Source of the DNA: Clostridium lacusfryxellense
GTDB lineage: Bacteria > Bacillota > Clostridia > Clostridiales > Clostridiaceae
Assembly (NCBI RefSeq): GCF_018861735.1
Contig: NZ_JAHLEB010000018.1
Coordinates: 1 to 64,000 of the forward strand
Reading direction: 5' to 3'
DNA: 64,000 bases
Shown here one piece after another: positions 35,433-43,810 of this stretch. Every line of letters starts with the position of its first letter. Within the stretch, counting starts at the first letter, position 1. A model generated the notes under the pieces. It made no database searches and was not told the origin of the DNA. It was given only the letters and a program-made list of their open reading frames with translations. The position numbers and the translations under genes were made by a program.

Positions 35433-36857
35433 TTAAACTTTATTCTTAGATGACATTTTTGTCAAATATGATAGTATTAATCCAAAAATTATAAATCCTA
35501 CTGGTCCACCATAAGTCTTAAGTATTGGAATTATTGCATGCCAAAAATCCTTAGTTCCTGCAACTTCTCCCCATCCGGCTCCAAAGAATGCTAGTACTCC
35601 TAATACAAAAACAACAATTGAAGCAACCATAACAGCTGCTTTGGATTTTAGCATTACAAATGGAGGTACGTTACCTTTTAACCTAAACATTAAATAGGCA
35701 TATGAAAGAACAATATACGGTATTGCAAGCGATAGCGCTGATAATGTAGTTAATAGATTAAAGAATTTATCTATAGATTTAAGTCCCGCAAGTGGTACTA
35801 TTATTAATACTAATAATATAACGCATTGAACCCAAAGTGCATTAACCAGTGTTCCATCTTCACGTTTCTTAGTTAAAAATTTCGGGAATGTACCCATAGG
35901 AACCTCCGAGAACATAGCTCTAATTGGTGACTCGAGCCAAACTACGAATGCTGCAATAGATGATATAGTTAAAATAAATGCATATATTTGAACAAATATT
36001 TTACCATTTAAACCCCAGTTTTCTGCTAGTATCTTATAAACCACATAACCTGCATCCTTAACTCCAGCTTCCTTTATTAATTCAGGTGATGCAATTAAGC
36101 ATATTGCAAGGGATCCAAGTATATAAGCACCTGCTACAAATGTAGTTGCTATAATAACAGCCTTTGGAAAAACTTTTTTAGGATTTTTTACATCCTTAAT
36201 GTAAGTTCCTGCCACCTCAGCCCCTGCTACAGCAAGAATAAGCCATGAGAAAGTTGAAAAATAATCAGCATCAAATTTTGGAATAACTGTTGCCGCCGTG
36301 AAAGATGTAGCAGATGGTTGCTTTCCAAGTAATACTCCCACAACTGCAAACACTATAAATATAACTGTGACAGCCAAAGTTAATTTTCCACCTAAATCAC
36401 TGATTTTAGAGAATCTTTTAACTCCAGTTGTTGCTACGTATGTTAATACAATTGCAAGTCCAACGCCTATCCAAGGCAACAAATATGCATTTGCATCATT
36501 AAATCTATTCTCACCAAAAATAGTCCATGATATCATCACGGGTATTCTTGAAAAGACCAATTGCAAATAAAATAAATTAGCAACAAAGTATGACCAAGTA
36601 CCTATAAATGCCCATTTAGGTCCAATTGAGCATTCTATCCAGTTGTATAATCCGCCCTCTTTGTCTTTATTTGCAGAAGCTAGTTCTGCAATCATTATTG
36701 ATAAAGGTAGAAAGAATAATAGCGCAACTATAAGCCATGACGGGATAGCCGCTGGTCCAAGTGTAACTGCATTTGATGCAATATTACCAAATCCAAAGGT
36801 TGGAACAAATATTAACATTACCAATGTCCATAGACCAAGTTTTTTCTTGTCGTTCAT
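35433..36857 (-). CDS. APC-superfamily amino-acid permease
   Basis: A 474-residue protein with about twelve hydrophobic segments. The first helix reads TLVMLIFVPTFGFGNIASN and the EGGLYNW motif follows the second, as in glutamate:GABA-antiporter-like APC members (YjeM or GadC type). AAGGAGTG lies just before ATG 36857, while the longer frame from 36926 has no site. It is monocistronic with its own terminator. The substrate is not defined; a GABA or glutamate exchanger would fit the 4-hydroxybutyrate genes elsewhere in the window, but they are 18 kb away. Confidence 0.86.
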   Translation of the reverse strand: MNDKKKLGLWTLVMLIFVPTFGFGNIASNAVTLGPAAIPSWLIVALLFFLPLSIMIAELASANKDKEGGLYNWIECSIGPKWAFIGTWSYFVANLFYLQLVFSRIPVMISWTIFGENRFNDANAYLLPWIGVGLAIVLTYVATTGVKRFSKISDLGGKLTLAVTVIFIVFAVVGVLLGKQPSATSFTAATVIPKFDADYFSTFSWLILAVAGAEVAGTYIKDVKNPKKVFPKAVIIATTFVAGAYILGSLAICLIASPELIKEAGVKDAGYVVYKILAENWGLNGKIFVQIYAFILTISSIAAFVVWLESPIRAMFSEVPMGTFPKFLTKKREDGTLVNALWVQCVILLVLIIVPLAGLKSIDKFFNLLTTLSALSLAIPYIVLSYAYLMFRLKGNVPPFVMLKSKAAVMVASIVVFVLGVLAFFGAGWGEVAGTKDFWHAIIPILKTYGGPVGFIIFGLILSYLTKMSSKNKV

Positions 36858-37053
36858 AATTTCACTCCTTAAATTTTTAATCATTAGTTTTATGGCACAA
36901 ATTTTATGCAATAAAATTTTATGCAACCTTATAGTATTCTATATAATGATGTAAATCCCTCTAATATATTATTATAATTAGTTTATTTAAATAAATTCAG
37001 TTATAATAAAGTTAATATTTTATTACTGATAACTTATAAGAGGAGAGATTTTA

Positions 37054-38004
37054 TTGATTACTTATATAAATAGTGAAATACATGAATTTAATGCCATTGA
37101 AAAAGTGTTTTCTGAACCTTCAAGCACGCAGAAAATGTTTTGGCTTAATATTAATAATCCAAGTGCTAGTGATTTTGAGTTTTTAAAAAATAAATTTAAT
37201 TTTCATCATCTTACTATTGAAGACTGCATTAATAAGACTAAAAGATGTAAAATAAATGACTATAAGGATTATCACTTTTTAGTAATTGCAACATCAGATA
37301 GACACGCAAACAATGCGTTCTCCTATAGCAACATATTTATATACATTTGTTCAAATTATATTATAACAATCCATTATGGTGAAAATAAATCTATAAAAAA
37401 AATTATGACTGACATAGACAACGGTTCAAATATTGTTTCTAAAGGAAGTGATTTCGTTTTATATAATATTCTTGATGAAGCAATAGATCAATTATTTGTA
37501 GTAACTGACAAAGTTGAAGAAAAAATTAATTTTCTAGAGGAAGAATCAATGAATAACCCTGTTCAAAGTACACTTAATAATATTATGTCAGTGAAAAAAA
37601 GTGTTATTAAGCTCAGAAGAGTTGTTTCTCCACTTCGTGAAGTATTAAATACTCTACTCCGGCATGATGATATTATAACCGAAAAATATAGATTATATTT
37701 CACTGATATATACGACCATATACTTCGAATTTATGATTTAATTGAATCTGATCATGAAATGGTTACGTCTTGTTTAGAACTTTATTCCTCTCAATTATCC
37801 AATTCCATGAATAAAGTTATGAAAATATTAACTATAATTACTACGGTTATGATGCCACTTACAATAATAACCGGAATCTATGGTATGAATTTCGAGAACA
37901 TGCCTGAATTACATGCAAAATATAGCTATTTTATTACTATATTTGTAATGTTCTTTATTTCTTTCTGTGAAATTTTATATTTTAGCAAGAAAAAATGGTT
38001 GTAG
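37054..38004 (+). CDS. CorA-family divalent cation transporter
   Basis: A 316-residue protein with a large N-terminal cytosolic domain, a long helical stalk, and two C-terminal transmembrane helices (about 255-275 and 290-310). The first helix ends in the pore signature YGMNFENMPE. It should form a pentameric magnesium (or cobalt/nickel) channel. The start is TTG at 37054 with AGGAGAG eight bases upstream. No partner genes are evident. Confidence 0.9.
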   Translation: MITYINSEIHEFNAIEKVFSEPSSTQKMFWLNINNPSASDFEFLKNKFNFHHLTIEDCINKTKRCKINDYKDYHFLVIATSDRHANNAFSYSNIFIYICSNYIITIHYGENKSIKKIMTDIDNGSNIVSKGSDFVLYNILDEAIDQLFVVTDKVEEKINFLEEESMNNPVQSTLNNIMSVKKSVIKLRRVVSPLREVLNTLLRHDDIITEKYRLYFTDIYDHILRIYDLIESDHEMVTSCLELYSSQLSNSMNKVMKILTIITTVMMPLTIITGIYGMNFENMPELHAKYSYFITIFVMFFISFCEILYFSKKKWL

Positions 38005-38021
38005 GAACAAATAGTGCACTC

Positions 38022-38259
38022 AGTATGAAGTTTCCTGCGTGGCACCAAATAAGAGTTTGAAACGTGAAATTCCATTAAGAAATTCTAATCTTTCGCAAAT
38101 ATAAAATTCTCTAGCACTCACATTCGGCGTGCGCCGGTTCGCTAGCCTTCCTTCCAGTCAGGCTCACGAGAATTTTATATTTGCAAAAGAAGAATTTTAA
38201 ATGGAATTTCAATGTTTCTGCTCTTCTTATTTGGTGCCACTCCCGGAGAAATTCATACT
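38022..38259. repeat. 238-bp imperfect palindromic element
   Basis: Both ends read AGTATGAA/TTCATACT. The arms then match over roughly 90 bases: GTGGCACCAAATAAGA on the left and TCTTATTTGGTGCCAC on the right, GAAATTCCATT with AATGGAATTTC, and GCAAATATAAAATTCTC with GAGAATTTTATATTTGC. The centre (38112-38168) is GC-rich and has a nested hairpin with GGCGTGCGCC. No coding frame is seen. It resembles a dispersed palindromic or MITE-like repeat, or a large structured RNA. It fills most of the 395-bp gap between corA and dlgD. Confidence 0.75.
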
Positions 38260-38399
38260 ATATCATATTTACTCTAAGATGTATCTAGTATTTATTGCAT
38301 ATAAGGAAATGATAAATCCCAACTATAAAAAATAAAATAAGAAGTTCTAAAGCTCGCTTCAATGCATTATACGTAATATATACTTTTTTTGCGTATTAT

Positions 38400-39413
38400 T
38401 TATAAGTTACAAATTTCATTCCAAACTGTTTCATCTACAATAATTCCATTTCTGTCGCTATCTTCCCTCGTTTTAGCTGTGCGCTCACCTGGGTAATAAA
38501 CTTTACCACCCTCTTTAGTAGGAACTGCGGACCCCAGCTGACTAATAGTACTTTCAAGTATTCTATTTATTTCTTCTTCTGATGAAAAAGTATTAGGATT
38601 AATTGCTATAAAAATCTGAGAGCTACCACCGCCGCCTCCCTTTCCTACTTTATCAATTTCACTGGTCGGTTTACCGTTTGAAAGGACAGCAGCTACCAAA
38701 TCAAGTAAAATAGCAAAACCAGAACCTTTCCAAAAGCCAGTTGGCAAAATTCTTTTTGATTCCTCAATTAAGCCAGGATCTGTTGTTAAATTACCTTCCT
38801 CGTCAAAGCCACCATCATATGGAAGTTGGTCCCCATTTAGCCTTGTTACTTGAAGTTTCCCATAAGAATACTGCGACATTGCCATATCCAGCACGATGTT
38901 ACCTTCTTTTCTAGGAACTCCAATGCAAAAGGGGTTATTACCAACACAAGGAACTTTTGAGCCCCATGCTGGCATGCATGACTCTGTATTTGTCCAACAT
39001 ACTGATAAGAAGCCATCATTTGCTGCATCCCATGCATATGTACCCCCGCGCATCCAGTGTGTTGTATTTCTAAGAGAAACAACTCCGATATTATTCTCTT
39101 TAGCAAGCTCCATCGCTCTATTTATAGCAAATTTCGCATTTAGAATTCCTATACCCATATTACCATCGTAGTTCTCCATACATCCACAACTTTTAACTAA
39201 AGTTGGTATAGCTTTAATATCAACCCATCCTCTACCTACATAATCAATAAATCTTGACACCCTATTAAGTCCATGAGAATAAACACCATCTCTACTTGAT
39301 TCTGCGTGAACCTTTGCACACATACTTGCCTGCTTCTCTGTTAAACCTGCTTTTATCATTACGCGTTTAATTTCTGACTTCATCTGTTCAAATGGAATTC
39401 TCATAATCTTCAC
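38400..39413 (-). CDS. dlgD: 3-dehydro-L-gulonate 2-dehydrogenase, Ldh2/YiaK family
   Basis: A 337-residue NAD(P)-dependent oxidoreductase of the malate/L-lactate (LDH2) fold. It follows E. coli YiaK (DlgD) along its length as I recall that sequence: SGVYSHG/DGVYSHGLNR, NTTHWMRGGTYAWDAA, PYDGGFDEEGNLT, RILPTGFWKGSG and SQIFIAINP. The catalytic His lies in HWMRGG. The family reduces 2,3-diketo-L-gulonate. No other ascorbate or gulonate pathway gene is near, so the physiological substrate is open. It has an AGGAG-type site. Confidence 0.86.
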   Translation of the reverse strand: MKIMRIPFEQMKSEIKRVMIKAGLTEKQASMCAKVHAESSRDGVYSHGLNRVSRFIDYVGRGWVDIKAIPTLVKSCGCMENYDGNMGIGILNAKFAINRAMELAKENNIGVVSLRNTTHWMRGGTYAWDAANDGFLSVCWTNTESCMPAWGSKVPCVGNNPFCIGVPRKEGNIVLDMAMSQYSYGKLQVTRLNGDQLPYDGGFDEEGNLTTDPGLIEESKRILPTGFWKGSGFAILLDLVAAVLSNGKPTSEIDKVGKGGGGGSSQIFIAINPNTFSSEEEINRILESTISQLGSAVPTKEGGKVYYPGERTAKTREDSDRNGIIVDETVWNEICNL

Positions 39414-39497
39414 ATCTCCTTTAATATCTAGTCTAGTATATGCTATACTTTTAGTATACTTTAATATATTTAAAATACAAATAAGGAGGAGAGAATT

Positions 39498-40202
39498 ATG
39501 ATATCCTTTTATAAAAATAAATCTATTATATTGACCGTTTTGGCGCTTACCTTAACTCTGATGGTTGGTTGTTCAAAACCTACGATCCCAGCAAATTCTG
39601 ATACTAATAATACAGATAACACCAAAAACCAGAATGAAGTTCCTGATAGTTCAACTAAACCTAGCGAGGATAATTCTTCTTCAGGTTCTGGAAGCAGTTC
39701 AAGCACTTCAGCCCCTACTGTCGATGAATCTCAAAAATCAACAATGGAAGATATTCTTAATTTAGCTAAGCAAGGAAAAGTTGTTAACTGCGAATTTCCA
39801 GTTAATACTACCATCATTGATACTGTTGAAAAAAAATGGGGTAAGGCCGATAAAAGTGATTACGTAGACGCAGCAAAAGGAACTTATGCAACTTTTACAA
39901 AAAAGGGCATTGTTTTTGGTTTCAATAAAGGGTCACAAATATTTGAAGTTAGATCGTTAAATAAAGATCTAGGAAAACTATCTATATCAATGATAAAAGA
40001 TTTTTTTGGTAATCCAACTTATGATGTAAAAACCAATAATGAAGAAATAATTGGTTACACTGCTGGACCAGATTATAAATTATTATTTGTATTTCCAAAA
40101 GTGACAACAAATAAAACTACCCAATTTATGGACCACTATTCGGTATTATATCCAAGAGGAACTGTTAATAATATGGCAGATGACACAGGGAGACAATGGT
40201 AA
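39498..40202 (+). CDS. YjgB-like (DUF4309) lipoprotein
   Basis: A 234-residue protein with a lipoprotein signal ending LMVGC (Cys25), a Ser/Asn-rich linker (about 28-75) and a globular C-terminal domain (about 80-225) with TVEKKWGKADKSDYV and DHYSVLYPRG. That domain fits the YjgB/DUF4309 family of Bacillus as I recall it. Strong AGGAGG site. It is transcribed divergently from dlgD. Function unknown, probably on the outer membrane face. Confidence 0.78.
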   Translation: MISFYKNKSIILTVLALTLTLMVGCSKPTIPANSDTNNTDNTKNQNEVPDSSTKPSEDNSSSGSGSSSSTSAPTVDESQKSTMEDILNLAKQGKVVNCEFPVNTTIIDTVEKKWGKADKSDYVDAAKGTYATFTKKGIVFGFNKGSQIFEVRSLNKDLGKLSISMIKDFFGNPTYDVKTNNEEIIGYTAGPDYKLLFVFPKVTTNKTTQFMDHYSVLYPRGTVNNMADDTGRQW

Positions 40203-40211
40203 TTAACCATA

Positions 40212-41171
40212 TTAATTTACAACATTAATCGGGTCTCCTTTAATAAATGATTCAATATTTTCAGCAATCAGCTTAATAAGTCTTTGCCTAGACTCAAAAC
40301 GCCTCCAACCTATATGTGGAGTGATGATTACATTATCCATTTCAAACAAGGGGTTAGTGTTTGAAGGTGGTTCTGGATCCTGAACATCTAGGGCAGCACC
40401 AGCTATCACTTTATTTTGTAATGCATCTATTAAATCAGTTTCTTTTATTATTGGCCCTCTTGCTGTATTTATTATGAAAGCTGAAGATTTCATTAGCTTT
40501 AACTTATCTTTATCTATAAGGTGCAATGTATCTGCATTTAAAGGACAGTGCACTGAAACAAAATCACTCTGCTTTAGTAACTCTTCGAGAGACGCAAAAC
40601 GTACATTTGGGTTATCCCAAGGCCTCTGAGTTCGAGTGTATATAAGTATATTCATTCCTAGAGCTAATGCAACTTTTATAACAGCCTTCCCAATTGCTCC
40701 TCCACCACCAATTACTCCAAGCGTTTTATTTTGAAGTTCAAAATGAGGTAATTCTAAATGTTTAGTAAAATTATTAAAGTTTTTCTCCTTAATCATAATT
40801 TGCTGCTGGATTAAAGATGAACTAAAATTCAAAATATAAGTAATTGTTAAATGAGCAACTGCCTCTGTACTATAGCTAGGAATGTTACAAACAGTAATAT
40901 TCATTTCTCTTGCACAAGCGATATCAATATTGTTATAACCAGTGCCTGCTTCGCAGATAAGTTTTACTGATGATGGAAACTTAGATATAAGCTCTCTACT
41001 TAAAGGTAATTCCTTAGTGATTACAATTGTTTGATCTTTAACTCTTTCTAAAATCTTTTCATCGCTGCTTTCATCATGTTTTGTTAAAGTAGTGATGCCA
41101 GCGATTGACGAAAAATCTAGTTTGTTATCAAAATTAAGTTTTGCCGAATTTAGAAATACTGTATTTTCCAT
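40212..41171 (-). CDS. D-isomer-specific 2-hydroxyacid dehydrogenase
   Basis: A 319-residue NAD-dependent enzyme. The nucleotide-binding motif is GVIGGGGAIGKAV (about residue 150), followed by the catalytic Arg in NTARGPII, Glu in DVQDPEPP and His in TPHIGWRR. It resembles glycerate- or lactate-type D-2-hydroxyacid dehydrogenases. It converges on the lipoprotein gene with a gap of nine bases. The true hydroxyacid is not predictable. Confidence 0.88.
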   Translation of the reverse strand: MENTVFLNSAKLNFDNKLDFSSIAGITTLTKHDESSDEKILERVKDQTIVITKELPLSRELISKFPSSVKLICEAGTGYNNIDIACAREMNITVCNIPSYSTEAVAHLTITYILNFSSSLIQQQIMIKEKNFNNFTKHLELPHFELQNKTLGVIGGGGAIGKAVIKVALALGMNILIYTRTQRPWDNPNVRFASLEELLKQSDFVSVHCPLNADTLHLIDKDKLKLMKSSAFIINTARGPIIKETDLIDALQNKVIAGAALDVQDPEPPSNTNPLFEMDNVIITPHIGWRRFESRQRLIKLIAENIESFIKGDPINVVN

Positions 41172-41408
41172 ATATACCTCCTAAAGTTTTTATATATTTA
41201 ATTTTCCATTATAAATTTTATCTTTTGTATACTTATCATTTTAACATATATAATGTTATTTAATTTAGCTATATTTATACTTTAGATATAGCTAACAAAT
41301 TTAGGTCACAAAGATGCATTTCCGTAGTAGTTATATGAAAAATAGTGTATACTAACTATAAAATTCAGAATAATATATTAAGTATAAAAAAATAGGTGGT
41401 GATGATAA

Positions 41409-41669
41409 ATGAAACCTGTATTAATGTTTATAACAAGCTGGTGTCCTTATTGCAAAAGGGCAGACGTTATGATCGCTGATTTAAAAAAGTCAAATCCTGA
41501 ATATGCAAACATTGAGGTTACTGTAGTCGATGAAGAACTTCACCCAGAAATATCAAAGAAATATGATTACTATTATGTTCCTACCTTCTATGTTGATGAA
41601 GTTAAGTTACATGAGGGAGTTCCTACTAAAGAAATTATCCGTAAAGTATTTGATGAGGCGTGTAAGTAA
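41409..41669 (+). CDS. Glutaredoxin/thioredoxin-like protein with CPYC motif
   Basis: An 86-residue protein with the redox centre TSWCPYCKRA (Cys12, Cys15) and the cis-proline region in VPTFYVDE. This is a glutaredoxin-like fold without extra domains. It should reduce disulfides or glutathione-like mixed disulfides in the cytosol. Ribosome site AGGTGGTGAT. No reductase partner is nearby. Confidence 0.9.
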   Translation: MKPVLMFITSWCPYCKRADVMIADLKKSNPEYANIEVTVVDEELHPEISKKYDYYYVPTFYVDEVKLHEGVPTKEIIRKVFDEACK

Positions 41670-41730
41670 GAAAAGAGAGATATATAATTTAGAGTTAATT
41701 TCTAAATTATGTATCCCTTAAATTATTGAT

Positions 41731-41997
41731 TTAGATAAATTCTTTACTTTCCTCTACTTTATCAATAAACTCAACATCTTCTAATGACGCTAAGGCATCT
41801 TTTACTTCTACATTGCCTATTACTTTAGCATAAAGAATAATATCTCTATTTACATCGCCATCCCACTCAAAATCAGTCATTACATTACTAATCCCTAGAT
41901 ATTCACCCATTGTGCTGGCACTTATATTAGAACCTCTATAAGTATCAAGTCCTTCTTGTGTGATTCTAATTTCATAAACTTTATCATTTTCTTGCAT
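41731..41997 (-). CDS. Small acidic protein, family 1 of a paralogous pair
   Basis: An 88-residue, strongly acidic soluble protein. I do not recognise its family. It matches the 84-residue protein at 45975 at about 39 of 79 aligned positions, including a shared core VMTDFEWD preceded by QEGLD and followed by IIL. AGGAGG precedes the ATG. A perfect 48-bp palindrome lies 76 bp upstream. It is preserved as a gene by the conserved core and the good start. Function unknown. Confidence 0.75.
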   Translation of the reverse strand: MQENDKVYEIRITQEGLDTYRGSNISASTMGEYLGISNVMTDFEWDGDVNRDIILYAKVIGNVEVKDALASLEDVEFIDKVEESKEFI

Positions 41998-42072
41998 TTA
42001 TAATTCCTCCTTATTTTTAACTTCATAACTGTAATGTTCTACATTATTCTAATAATATACATTTAAAAAAAT

Positions 42073-42120
42073 AATCATACACATTAATATGTATATAAAT
42101 ACATATTAATGTGTATGATT
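42073..42120 (-). terminator. Perfect 48-bp palindrome upstream of two divergent genes
   Basis: Arms of 22 bases enclose a four-base loop (ATAA), beginning AATCATACACATTAATATGT. On the minus strand it is followed by ATTTTTTTAAA, so it has the form of a strong intrinsic terminator. No minus-strand gene ends here. It sits in the 5' region of the small acidic protein gene. It may attenuate that gene, end a small RNA, or act as an operator. Confidence 0.55.
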
Positions 42121-42291
42121 ATGTGGTAATATGTTACAGTGAATGTTTTTTATAATTATACTATAATTATTTATAAAATGATTATATTACATATGAATTA
42201 ATAAAATATTTAATAACGTATTTTATAAACCTTTGTTAAATTGAATATATTGTTATAGTTTAAATACTAGTACAATAGGAGGCTTAGAAAC

Positions 42292-43641
42292 ATGATAAAT
42301 GTACCTAAGGCAAAAGGGTTAATCATCGCTAATTTAGACCTTGCTTTTCAAATTGAAGAGAAAGCAGACCGCGCAGCTGAACTCATAATTGCTAATAAAA
42401 AACTTGCTTTTCAAAGCGAAGAAAAAGCAGACCGCGCTGCCGAACTTTTAATTGCTAATAAAGAACTTGCTTTTCAAAATGAAGAAAAAGCAGACCGTGC
42501 TGCCGAGCTTTTAATTGCTAATAAAGAACTTGCGTATCAAAGTGAAGAAAAAGCAGACCGTGCTGCTGAACTCATAATTGCCAATATTGAGCTTGCCTTT
42601 CAAATTGAGGAGAAAGCAGACCGAGCAGCTGAGCTAATCATTGCTAATAAGGAGCTTACTTTTCAAAATGAAGAAAAAGGTAAACGTGCAGCTGAGCTTA
42701 TAATTGCTAATAAGGAACTTACCTTTCAAAATGAAGAAAAAGGCAAACGAGCTGCCGAACTTATTATTGCTAATAAGGAGCTTGCCTTTCAAAATGAAGA
42801 GAAAGGTAAACGTGCTGCTGAACTCATTATAGCTAATAAAGAGCTAATTATTGCTAATAAAGCACAAGGTGAATTTCTCGTTAACATATCTCACGAACTT
42901 AAAACGCCCTTAAATGTTATTTTTTCAACAGCTCAGTTATTTGAAATGTATTGCAAGAGTGGATCACTTGACGATAAGAAGGATTCAATTATTAAATATA
43001 TCCAATCTATGAAGCTAAATTCCTATAGATTATCCAAACTTATTAATAATATAGTTGATTTATCAAAAATTGAAGCTGGATTCTTTAAACTAAGCTTATC
43101 AAATAACAATATAGTAGAAGTTGTAGAAGAAATAGTAATGTCTATAACTGCTTTAACTGACAGTAAAGGCCTAAATATTATTTTTGATACAAATATAGAA
43201 GAAAAGATTATTGCTTGCGATACAGAGAAAATTGAGAGGATAGTATTAAACCTTATATCAAATGCAATAAAATTTTCAAATGAAGGCGATGAAATATTTG
43301 TACAAATTAAGGATAAAAATGAATTTGTTGAAATATCAGTAAAAGATAACGGTATTGGAATTGAGGATGAATACTTAGATATGATATTTGATAGATTTAA
43401 GCAAGTTGATAAATCATTATCAAGAAATACAGAAGGTACAGGTGTTGGTTTAAGTTTAGTTAAATCCATTGTGGAACTGCATGGTGGCAGCATACATGCT
43501 AATAGTGTATTTGGAAAAGGAAGTAAGTTTACAGTTCGACTTCCCTCAAAAAAGGTACTTCAAGAAAATATGATATATAATAACAAAATGAGAAATGGAA
43601 ATGAAACTATTCGAGTAGAACTTTCAGATATTTATTTATAA
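42292..43641 (+). CDS. Soluble histidine kinase with 21-residue coiled-coil repeats
   Basis: A 449-residue protein without a membrane segment. Residues 10-177 are eight copies of a 21-residue unit close to LIIANKELAFQNEEKADRAAE, then two partial copies, all in three-heptad register for a long coiled coil. A HisKA domain follows (NISHELKTPL, His near residue 202), then HATPase with the N box NLISNAIKFS, DNGIGIE and GTGVGLSL. No sensor domain is seen; the rod may itself transmit or scaffold a signal. No response regulator is adjacent. AGGAGG site. A terminator follows. Confidence 0.9.
   Translation: MINVPKAKGLIIANLDLAFQIEEKADRAAELIIANKKLAFQSEEKADRAAELLIANKELAFQNEEKADRAAELLIANKELAYQSEEKADRAAELIIANIELAFQIEEKADRAAELIIANKELTFQNEEKGKRAAELIIANKELTFQNEEKGKRAAELIIANKELAFQNEEKGKRAAELIIANKELIIANKAQGEFLVNISHELKTPLNVIFSTAQLFEMYCKSGSLDDKKDSIIKYIQSMKLNSYRLSKLINNIVDLSKIEAGFFKLSLSNNNIVEVVEEIVMSITALTDSKGLNIIFDTNIEEKIIACDTEKIERIVLNLISNAIKFSNEGDEIFVQIKDKNEFVEISVKDNGIGIEDEYLDMIFDRFKQVDKSLSRNTEGTGVGLSLVKSIVELHGGSIHANSVFGKGSKFTVRLPSKKVLQENMIYNNKMRNGNETIRVELSDIYL
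42319..42822 (+). repeat. Eight tandem 63-bp coding repeats
   Basis: Eight in-frame units of 63 bp encode the 21-residue heptad repeats of the histidine kinase. Units differ mostly at silent positions and at a few surface residues (ADR against GKR at the end of each unit), showing older divergence plus recent copying. Two partial units follow to 42861. Copy number may vary between strains. Confidence 0.92.
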
Positions 43642-43665
43642 TTTTATCAAATAAACCACCTTACT

Positions 43666-43698
43666 AATAGTATTATAACAATAATACTATTTTTTTTA
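43666..43698 (+). terminator. Terminator after the repeat kinase gene
   Basis: AATAGTATTA pairs with TAATACTATT across six bases, followed by eight T residues. Confidence 0.85.
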
Positions 43699-43810
43699 TG
43701 ACATCATACAATAGAATTTATATAATATTAACTGTATAATTATTAAAGATGCTCAAATTAAATCAATTGATAATTATATAAAATATTTATTATAGAGGGG
43801 ATGTAAACTA

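Noticed and set aside
36893-36910. Sigma-54-like sequence TGGCAC...ATGCA on the plus strand
   Set aside because: The distance between GG and GC is two bases too long for a functional -24/-12 promoter, and no sigma-54 activator is nearby.
42319-42822. Regular 63-bp repeats that could suggest a CRISPR array
   Set aside because: Units are contiguous, in frame and coding, without unique spacers. They encode heptad repeats of the kinase.
43023-43493. Open frame of 156 codons on the minus strand
   Set aside because: It is antisense to the kinase core of the repeat histidine kinase. The plus-strand frame has all catalytic motifs, so this is a shadow.
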